Assembly (NCBI GenBank): GCA_039811865.1
Contig: JBDHZK010000041.1
Coordinates: 1 to 18,751, forward strand
DNA length: 18,751 bases
DNA from: JBDHZK01 sp039811865
Lineage (GTDB): Bacteria > Actinomycetota > Actinomycetes > Propionibacteriales > Propionibacteriaceae
Reading direction: 5' to 3'
Shown: positions 13,089-18,751 of the stretch, one piece after another
Numbering within the stretch: position 1 is the stretch's first letter
Layout of the letters: every line of letters begins with the position of its first letter
Program-made: the position numbers and the translations under genes
The notes under the pieces: generated by a model
What the model saw: the letters and a program-made list of their open reading frames with translations, nothing else
The model's database searches: none
Told to the model about the DNA's origin: nothing

Positions 13089-13175
13089 CGGCGAGGGTGG
13101 GATTCGAACCCACGGAACGGTCACCCGCTCGGCCGCTTTCAAGGCGGCTGCACTAGTCCACTATGCGACCTCGCC
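13089..13175 (-). tRNA. tRNA-Ser (anticodon UGA), CCA not encoded
   Basis: On the minus strand the acceptor stem is GGCGAGG with CCTCGCC (7 bp), the anticodon loop is CTTGAAA (anticodon UGA, reads UCN, mainly UCA), and there is a long class II variable arm and a T arm GTGGGTTCGAATCCCAC. The discriminator G at 13089 is followed by CCC rather than CCA, so the tail must be added enzymatically. A -10-like TACGAT (13190-13185) lies 9 nt upstream of the 5' end; the -35 is weak. Confidence 0.96.
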
Positions 13176-13184
13176 CGAACGCCC

Positions 13185-13190
13185 ATCGTA
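13185..13190 (-). promoter_or_regulatory. -10 hexamer TACGAT of tRNA-Ser(UGA)
   Basis: On the minus strand TACGAT ends 9 nt before the mature tRNA 5' end at 13175. No good -35 hexamer is seen 17-18 nt upstream. Confidence 0.45.
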
Positions 13191-13283
13191 GAGGCACTGT
13201 GACGTGGCGGCGGGTGGAAACCAGGCGCGCGCCGGGTGCGGCGGCCCGGCGTCCGGACCTTCCGGGCCGCGCCGACGCTGTGC

Positions 13284-13289
13284 CAGGCT
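13284..13289 (+). promoter_or_regulatory. -10-like CAGGCT of the quinone oxidoreductase gene
   Basis: CAGGCT ends 7 nt before the ATG at 13297 and there is no Shine-Dalgarno sequence. It deviates from TANNNT at the first base. It fits the leaderless pattern by spacing only. Confidence 0.3.
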
Positions 13290-13296
13290 GGTGGCC

Positions 13297-14268
13297 ATGC
13301 GTGCAGTGATTGCGAACGGAGCCGGCGGTCCAGAGGTGCTCGCGATCGGGGATGTCCCCAAACCCATCGTCGGGCCCGGCGACCTGGGCATCGACGTCGT
13401 AGCGGCGGGTGTGAACCGCGCGGACCTGCTGCAGCGCCAGGGCCACTACCCGCCGCCGCCGGGGATCAGTGAGGTGATCGGGCTGGAGGTGTCCGGGCAC
13501 ATCGCGGAGGTGGGCGAGGATGTTAGCGGTTGGTCGGTGGGCGATCCGTGCGTCGCGTTGCTGGCGGGAGGCGGATACGCGCAGTTCGTCGCCGTCCCTG
13601 CCGGCCAGGTGGTGCGCCCGCCGCGTGGGGTCGATCTGGTCACATCCGCAGGGCTGCTCGAAGTAGCCGCGACCGTCCAATCGAATCTGGACGCGGTGGC
13701 ACTGCGCCCCGGCGAGTTCTTCCTGATTCATGGCGGCACCGGCGGGATCGGTTCGTTCGCGATTCAGTATGCGAAGTCGTTGGGCGCACTGGTGATCGCG
13801 ACGGCGGGGTCGGCGGAGAAGCTGGAGGTGTGTCGCGCGCTGGGCGCCGACGCCGCTTTGGACTATCACGAGGACTGGGCGGCTGGTGTCCGCGAAGCCA
13901 CCGGCTCCCACGGGGCGGACGTCATCCTGGACGGCATCGGCGCGAAGTACCTGGAACCGAACGTCGACGTGCTCGCAATGGAGGGACGCCTGGTCGTTAT
14001 CGGCCTGCAGGGCGGACGTCGCGGCACGCTCGACCTGAACAAGCTGCTGGTCAAGCGAGCCCTAGTGACCGCGACCAGCCTGCGCGGGCGTCCCGTCGCG
14101 CAGAAGGCGGAGATTGCGGCGGCGGTTGCCGAGCGGGTTTGGCCGCTGATCACCGACGGCCGGATCCAGCCGGCGCGCGAGACCCGCTTCAGCCTGGACG
14201 AGGTAGTCGCGGCGCATACGCTGCTGGAGTCCGGAGCGAACGTGGGGAAGATCGTCCTGGTGGCGTGA
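13297..14268 (+). CDS. NAD(P)H-quinone oxidoreductase, PIG3-like, zinc-free MDR family
   Basis: This 323-residue protein belongs to the medium-chain dehydrogenase/reductase superfamily, quinone oxidoreductase branch. Diagnostic segments are AGVNRADLLQRQGHYPPPPG (38-56), the hallmark of PIG3/TP53I3-like enzymes, GLEVSGHIAEVGEDVSGWSVGDPVCALLAGGGYAQFV-type catalytic-domain text (63-98), and the Rossmann motif HGGTGGIGSFAIQYAKSLGA (145-164) for NADPH. There are no structural or catalytic zinc ligands. It should reduce quinones or other enone compounds in the cytosol using NADPH. An open frame begins at 13204, but the extra 31 residues are Gly/Arg-rich and not conserved in type, and the second methionine (13297) begins exactly at the family N-terminus MRAVIANGAGGPEVL. 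It stands alone, divergent from tRNA-Ser(UGA) and convergent with the ABC operon. Confidence 0.93.
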   Translation: MRAVIANGAGGPEVLAIGDVPKPIVGPGDLGIDVVAAGVNRADLLQRQGHYPPPPGISEVIGLEVSGHIAEVGEDVSGWSVGDPCVALLAGGGYAQFVAVPAGQVVRPPRGVDLVTSAGLLEVAATVQSNLDAVALRPGEFFLIHGGTGGIGSFAIQYAKSLGALVIATAGSAEKLEVCRALGADAALDYHEDWAAGVREATGSHGADVILDGIGAKYLEPNVDVLAMEGRLVVIGLQGGRRGTLDLNKLLVKRALVTATSLRGRPVAQKAEIAAAVAERVWPLITDGRIQPARETRFSLDEVVAAHTLLESGANVGKIVLVA

Positions 14269-14309
14269 GCGGCCCGGTTTCGCCGGCTCACCGACGAAGG
14301 CCGGTCTGA

Positions 14310-14334
14310 GCGCTTCTTTGACCGAGAAGTGCGC
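14310..14334 (+). terminator. Possible terminator hairpin after the quinone oxidoreductase gene
   Basis: GCGCTTCT (14310-14317) pairs with AGAA and GCGC across a 7-nt loop, with a 2-nt bulge (GT). It lies 42 nt after the stop and is followed by TTCGTT, a poor U-tract. Confidence 0.35.
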
Positions 14335-14374
14335 TTCGTTGGTAAACCCAGGCCGGAGAGCCGTCGGATTGCGC

Positions 14375-14398
14375 CGTCCGCGAGGCGGTACGCGGACG
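14375..14398 (-). terminator. Possible terminator hairpin of the ABC exporter operon
   Basis: CGTCCGCG and CGCGGACG form a perfect 8-bp stem around an 8-nt loop, beginning 10 nt beyond the stop of the second ABC gene. There is no U-tract, which is usual for many actinobacterial hairpin terminators. Confidence 0.45.
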
Positions 14399-14407
14399 TC
14401 GCATGGT

Positions 14408-16756
14408 TCACGACGTCCACGCGCGCCACAAGGCGGCGTACTCACCGTCGGCGGCCAACAGCTCATCGTGGCTGCCCAACTCGACGATCCGCCCATCGAT
14501 CACCACCGCGATGCGCTCCGCATCGTGTGCCGTGTGCAGCCGGTGCGCGATCGCGACGACGGTGCGTCCGGCGAGCAGGGCGTGCATCGAGCCCTCCAGG
14601 TGCCGGGCGGTGCTCGGATCGATCAGGCTCGTGGCCTCATCCAGGACGAGGGTGTGCGGGTCGGCGACGATCAGGCGGGCCAGCGCCACCTGCTGCGCCT
14701 GCGCGGGCGTGAGCGTCAACTTGCCCGATCCGACCTGCGTGTCGAGCCCGTCCGGGAGACGCTCGACCCAATCCCAGGCATCGACCGCGCGAAGGGCTTC
14801 GGCGACGCGCACCTGCGCCGCCGCCGGATCCAGTTCTTGATCGCGGGCCAAGACGACGTTGTCGCGCAGCGACCCCACGAAGACGTGGTGCTCCTGGGTG
14901 ACCAGTGCGACCTCAGTACGCAACAGATCCACCGGCAGCGCCATGACATCGACCCCACCGACGCGGACGTCCCCCGTCCTGGCACCGTTGATTCCCGCCA
15001 AGAGCCGGCCCAGCGTCGACTTGCCTGATCCTGACGGCCCGACGACAGCGAGCCGCTCCCCGGGGATCAAGGTCACATCGATCCCATGCAGGACGTCGTG
15101 CCCGGCGCGATAGGCAAAGCGGAGATCGCGTCCGACGACTTCGACGCCGCTGGGCAGTTCGTCGCCCGCCGTCCGGTCCGCCGGGACGGCAGCGATGCCC
15201 AGCAGCCGAGTGGTGGACGCGATGCCGACCTGGATCCGGTCGAAGACGTGCAGCAGCCGGTCCATCGGATCCACCAACGACTGCACGTAGATCGTCGCCG
15301 CCGTGATCTGGCCCAGGGTTACCAGGCCGTTGGCAAACCCCCACGTGCCGAGCAGCACGATCGCGATCAACGGCGTCTGGTAGCTGATGTCGACGACGGT
15401 GAACAGCAGGTTCCGCAGCGTCATCGTGTACCGCTCAGCCTGCGCGGATTCCTCTACGTCGTCGTCGCCGATCTCGATGCGCTGTTCGGCGAGCCGCAGG
15501 GCCTCCACCGTGCGGGCGCCCTCCACCGTCTCGGCCATCGTCGAGTTGATCGCCGAGTAGGTGCCTGCCTCGGTGATGTAGCCCTGTGGCGCGCGGCGCA
15601 GGTACAGCGAGAACGCCACCGCCAATAGGGCGGCGGTCGCGAGACTGGGCAGGGCCAACACCCACGAGTTGAGCAGCATCGCCAGCAACGTCAGTACCAC
15701 CGTGGTGCCGGCGGTGACCAGGTTCGGCAATGCCCAGCGCACGGTCTCACTCATGGCCGTCACGTCCCGGGTGATGCGGGTGACGAGGTCGCCGGTGCTG
15801 GCCGACTCCACTTTGCCCAGGGGGAGACCCAGCACAGTGCGAACGATCCGCTCGCGCGCCGCAGCGAGCAGGCCCTGGCCGAAGCGCGCCGACGACCAGC
15901 GGGCCAGGAAGGTCAAGAACGCCTGAACGACGATCACCGCCACCACCGCCAAAGCCATTTGGTCCAGCGTGTTGACGAGGTGGGCGCCGCCCCCGGTGGC
16001 CAGGTCGATCAGATTGCCCAGGATGCGCGGAATGACCAGCCCCGCCACCGCGGCCAGAACATTGAAGACCACGAGCGCGGTGGCGAGCGCGCCTCGGCCG
16101 TGCATCAACTCGCCCATGAAACCGCGCACGGCGCCGGCTTCGGCTACCGGCAGCCCGCGCTCGGGGCTTCTCGACTGGGCGAAGAACGCCTCGGCCCGCT
16201 CGCGCCGCAAGCGATAACGGCTCCGGACATCGAGCAAGCGGGACGTCCAGCCCGAGCCGGGCAACAGGTCTGGCCAGGACCGTCCCCCGGTACGATCGGG
16301 GGCCGAGCCAGAGTCGTCCTGGGGCGGGTGGTGGCGCTGGAAGCCCGGTCTCGGGTGGTCGTCCAGGCTCGTGCTGGCCTGTAGGGGTTCGGCCGTTCTG
16401 CGCGGCTCGAGGCGTCGCCCAAGTCGCGCCTCACGGAGCGCCGCTGGCGCGCGCGAGCTTTCCGCGCCGGACGACTCCGCGAACACCTGCTGATCGGCGA
16501 CATCGCCACCGGCCTCGGCCCAGTCACCATGCGCCGGGCTCGCCCCCACCACCGCCTCGGCCAAGGCGCGTCGCGAGGGCCCCGGGGCGTCCCGGGCGGC
16601 ACCGGCTCGGCGGGCCAGCGCCTTCGCTGCGGCACCCTGTTGCTCGGACCACCGCCAGGCCGTCAGGCGTGGGTCGATCCGCACCGGGTCCGGGCCGTCC
16701 TGCCAGGTCTCGATGGACGTCGCGAGCGGATCGGAGACGCTTCGCGGTTCAGGCAT
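14408..16756 (-). CDS. ABC exporter half-transporter, catalytic Walker subunit with long N-terminal extension
   Basis: This 782-residue ABC half-transporter has an unusual ~210-residue Ala/Arg/Pro-rich extension (1-210), a six-helix exporter domain (about 222-510), and an ATPase domain (535-782). The ATPase has a canonical Walker A GPSGSGKST (573-581, K579), Q-loop Q621, Walker B LVLDEATS (D706, E707) and switch His738 in AIAHR. Its ABC signature is degenerate: TLTPAQAQQ (681-689) replaces LSGGQ. The partner upstream has the complementary defects, so the two form a heterodimeric exporter with one working ATP site. The ATG at 16756 overlaps the partner stop by 8 nt (ATGCCTGA) with GAGGAGG 6 nt upstream, so translation is coupled. 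A longer frame to 16810 lies inside the partner gene and is rejected. The substrate (drug, lipid or siderophore) cannot be told. Confidence 0.93.
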   Translation of the reverse strand: MPEPRSVSDPLATSIETWQDGPDPVRIDPRLTAWRWSEQQGAAAKALARRAGAARDAPGPSRRALAEAVVGASPAHGDWAEAGGDVADQQVFAESSGAESSRAPAALREARLGRRLEPRRTAEPLQASTSLDDHPRPGFQRHHPPQDDSGSAPDRTGGRSWPDLLPGSGWTSRLLDVRSRYRLRRERAEAFFAQSRSPERGLPVAEAGAVRGFMGELMHGRGALATALVVFNVLAAVAGLVIPRILGNLIDLATGGGAHLVNTLDQMALAVVAVIVVQAFLTFLARWSSARFGQGLLAAARERIVRTVLGLPLGKVESASTGDLVTRITRDVTAMSETVRWALPNLVTAGTTVVLTLLAMLLNSWVLALPSLATAALLAVAFSLYLRRAPQGYITEAGTYSAINSTMAETVEGARTVEALRLAEQRIEIGDDDVEESAQAERYTMTLRNLLFTVVDISYQTPLIAIVLLGTWGFANGLVTLGQITAATIYVQSLVDPMDRLLHVFDRIQVGIASTTRLLGIAAVPADRTAGDELPSGVEVVGRDLRFAYRAGHDVLHGIDVTLIPGERLAVVGPSGSGKSTLGRLLAGINGARTGDVRVGGVDVMALPVDLLRTEVALVTQEHHVFVGSLRDNVVLARDQELDPAAAQVRVAEALRAVDAWDWVERLPDGLDTQVGSGKLTLTPAQAQQVALARLIVADPHTLVLDEATSLIDPSTARHLEGSMHALLAGRTVVAIAHRLHTAHDAERIAVVIDGRIVELGSHDELLAADGEYAALWRAWTS

Positions 16757-18635
16757 TGGCGACCTCCTCGGCATCCATCGCGCGCGCCACGACGCGGCGG
16801 TATTCGTCACTGCCGGCCAGTAGGGACGCGTGCGTTCCGGTGGCGACCGCCCGGCCGTCGACCAGCAGCACGACCCGGTCCGCGTCGCGAAGCAGCAGCG
16901 GCGAAACCGTCGTCACCACGGTGGTTCGCCCGCGCCTGGCCTCCGGCAGGGCCGCGGCGATCCGGGCCTCGGTGTGAGCATCGACGGCGGACGTGGGCTC
17001 CACCAAGACCAACACGGCCGGATTCGCCAACAGCGCCCGTGCCAGGACGAGGCGCTGCCGCTGCCCGCCGGACAGCCCACGGCCGCGCTCGTCGATTCGG
17101 CCTTGCCAGCCGCCCGGAAGGGAGTCGTAGACATCCTCCGCGGCCGCGGTCCGAAGCGCATCCTCGGCCTGCGCGCGGGTAGCGCGGGAGTGTGGGTCGA
17201 GGACGCGCTGCAACGTCCCGGCGAAGACGTGCGCGGACGATTCGCTCACCATCACCGTGCGACGCAGTTCATCCAGGCTGAACTCGCTGTAGTCGATGCC
17301 GTCCGCGGTAACCCCCCACGGTTCGGTCGCCCGTCGAGCGTCCGCTTCGATCAGTTCCTGGCGTCGGGCTCGCTTCACCTCCCGGAGTTCGCGCGCCGCC
17401 TTGCCCCTCGCCTCGGTTTCGTCGGCATCGCCATTGCTTTCGGCCGAAGCGGGCAGGTAACGGCCCAGCCGGTCGGCCAACGCCGAGGCATCGTCGGGGA
17501 CGCCGCTGACGATCATGGTCAGCTTCCCCGGCTCGATCACGGCGCCGCTGACCCCGTCCACGAGCCTCGGGTTCGCCGGGAACGGCGCGCTCCCCCGCGG
17601 CCAGGGAGACTGTGGGCCGAGCAGGGCGACGACCTTCTCGCCGGCGACGAGTGCCTGGGTGATCTTCATCGCGGTCTCGAAGAACGTTTCGATCGGCCAG
17701 ACCATGAAGATGGCGTAGCCGAAGAACGAGACCAGTTGCCCGATCGTCAGTCGTCCGGCCAGCATCTCGTGCGCGCCGAGCCAGGTGAGGGTGACGAGCA
17801 ACAGCCCCGAAAGCAGGACGGCGGCGCCGTCCACGGCCGCGCTCCAACTGCCGGCCAGGACGCCCGCACTGCGCACGCTTTGGGACTGTCGGGCGTAGTT
17901 GTCGCCGAAGGTGGCCTCGCCGCCGATGCCGCGCAGGATACGCAGTCCGGCAACGATGTCGGTCGCCATCCCAGTCAGCTCGGACGATCGGCCACGTTCC
18001 ACCTTCTGAGCGGCTTGCAGCGGACGCAGCAGGGGTGCAGCCGCGCCGACAAGAATTGGCGCGGCGATCAGGACGACTATGCCCAGCTTGACCGACACGG
18101 TCAGGACGATGCCGGCGACAGCCAGAAAAGCAACGAGCGCGGCGAGGCAGCGGCCGATCACTTCGAGGGTGGCCCCCAAGGTGACCGAGTCGCCGGAGGA
18201 AACGCTCAGCACCTCGCCCGTGGGCGCCCGCCTGGCCAGGAGGTGTCCGAGCCGCGCCGCCTTGCGAGTGGCGAGTTTCTGCACGCCGTAGAGCCCGATC
18301 AGCCACGTCCGGACCGCATAGGTGTGCGCGGCGATGCCAGCAGCGGCGCTGATCAGCACTGCCAACAACAGCAGGGACGACCACCCCAGCGTTGCGGCCG
18401 GGTCGAGATGAAGGACACCCGTGTCGATCGCTCGCCCAATGAGATAGGGGCTGGCGGCCCCGCCCAGGAACCAAAGCATCTGGCAGGCCGTGTAGACCGC
18501 CAGGGGACCGGCCGAAAACCGCACCAGCCACCACAAGAACCTCGCGGGCGAACGGGTGTCCGGCGCCGCGGGCGCGCGTCCGGCCTGGTCAGGCGCCTGG
18601 GACGGCGTCGTGATCCGGGGTGGGTAATCGCGCAT
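16749..18635 (-). CDS. ABC exporter half-transporter, degenerate ATPase subunit
   Basis: This 628-residue ABC half-transporter has a six-helix exporter domain (about 33-335) and an ATPase domain (about 355-628). The ATPase has lost most catalytic motifs: Walker A is IVSGVPDDASAL (375-386, no GKST), the Q-loop position is E465 (VSESSAHVF), the Walker B aspartate is V545 (LVLVEPTS, Glu546 kept), and the switch His is V577 (TTVSP). The signature GLSGGQRQRLVLARALL (520-536) is canonical. It also has a ~50-residue charged insert (395-448) between the Walker A position and the Q-loop. It should supply the signature for ATP bound on its partner, encoded next. The ATG at 18635 is leaderless: TAGTCT ends 6 nt upstream. 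It is the first gene of the operon. Confidence 0.93.
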   Translation of the reverse strand: MRDYPPRITTPSQAPDQAGRAPAAPDTRSPARFLWWLVRFSAGPLAVYTACQMLWFLGGAASPYLIGRAIDTGVLHLDPAATLGWSSLLLLAVLISAAAGIAAHTYAVRTWLIGLYGVQKLATRKAARLGHLLARRAPTGEVLSVSSGDSVTLGATLEVIGRCLAALVAFLAVAGIVLTVSVKLGIVVLIAAPILVGAAAPLLRPLQAAQKVERGRSSELTGMATDIVAGLRILRGIGGEATFGDNYARQSQSVRSAGVLAGSWSAAVDGAAVLLSGLLLVTLTWLGAHEMLAGRLTIGQLVSFFGYAIFMVWPIETFFETAMKITQALVAGEKVVALLGPQSPWPRGSAPFPANPRLVDGVSGAVIEPGKLTMIVSGVPDDASALADRLGRYLPASAESNGDADETEARGKAARELREVKRARRQELIEADARRATEPWGVTADGIDYSEFSLDELRRTVMVSESSAHVFAGTLQRVLDPHSRATRAQAEDALRTAAAEDVYDSLPGGWQGRIDERGRGLSGGQRQRLVLARALLANPAVLVLVEPTSAVDAHTEARIAAALPEARRGRTTVVTTVSPLLLRDADRVVLLVDGRAVATGTHASLLAGSDEYRRVVARAMDAEEVANA

Positions 18636-18641
18636 ACCGCC

Positions 18642-18647
18642 AGACTA
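18642..18647 (-). promoter_or_regulatory. -10 hexamer TAGTCT of the ABC exporter operon, leaderless
   Basis: On the minus strand TAGTCT ends 6 nt before the ATG at 18635; there is no Shine-Dalgarno sequence. The -35 region is weak (a TGAAAC lies 16 nt upstream). Confidence 0.5.
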
Positions 18648-18751
18648 GGCAGGGGCACGGACAGTTTCATCCGGGTTTCTTGGCCCAGGGTTCGGGCCCG
18701 CGTGTGGCTCCGGGTGATCATCGCGATCCAGGGCGACAGGCGCCGGCGGCG

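Noticed and set aside
12955..13113. N-terminal extension of the PH-like membrane protein
   Set aside because: It would start inside tRNA-Ser(UGA), and its text is tRNA-derived and low complexity.
1..18751. CRISPR array, insertion sequence, prophage or attachment site
   Set aside because: There are no regularly spaced direct repeats and no transposase, integrase or phage genes. The tRNA 3' ends are not duplicated nearby as far as I can see.

Overview
The window is high-GC DNA, mostly about 65-73% G+C in the lines I counted, with dense coding and strong G/C preference at third codon positions. It is chromosomal DNA from an actinobacterium. Supporting signs are a GTP-type PEP carboxykinase, a LytR-CpsA-Psr wall enzyme, a NarL-type two-component pair, CCA-encoding tRNAs and many genes that start directly at the transcription start. 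A propionibacterial or related lineage is plausible, but I cannot fix the genus from sequence alone. I see no phage, IS, CRISPR or plasmid functions. This is mostly housekeeping or core sequence with some accessory transporters and enzymes.

Layout, left to right. A truncated PPOX-family flavoprotein (3-530) is followed by an MBL-fold hydrolase (622-1248), then tRNA-Arg(ACG) on the minus strand with its own promoter and terminator (1351-1511). After a hairpin-rich leader comes GTP-dependent PEP carboxykinase (1764-3605) and a good intrinsic terminator. Next is a CoA-disulfide reductase/rhodanese fusion (3717-5336), whose promoter carries a CsoR/CstR-like operator. A 432-bp gap with two copies of a ~70-bp inverted-repeat-ended element precedes a GT39-like membrane glycosyltransferase (5769-7292). 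A histidine kinase and response regulator follow (7361-9171), then tRNA-Ser(GCU) on the minus strand and a second gap with a third copy of the element. An LCP-family enzyme (9845-11401) converges on an atypical ROK kinase (minus, 11501-12400). Then come a small PH-like membrane protein (minus), tRNA-Ser(UGA) (minus), a PIG3-like quinone oxidoreductase (plus, 13297-14268), and finally a two-gene ABC exporter operon on the minus strand (18635 down to 14408).

How the genes work together. Three functional groups are visible. (1) The kinase/regulator pair forms one operon with overlapping stop and start. (2) The two ABC half-transporters are translationally coupled and have complementary lesions in their nucleotide-binding motifs, so they should form one asymmetric heterodimer with a single working ATPase site. 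(3) The CoA-disulfide reductase/rhodanese stands alone but carries an operator of the kind used by persulfide- or copper-sensing CsoR-family repressors, which fits its chemistry. The others look like independent transcription units.

The most interesting points are the operator and leaderless promoter of the CoADR-rhodanese gene, the dispersed ~70-bp element with a covarying stem, the extreme asymmetry of the ABC pair with a ~210-residue N-terminal extension on one subunit, and the repeated TANNNT-N6/7-start arrangement that implies leaderless mRNAs for about half the genes. I do not see a clearly new multi-gene system here.
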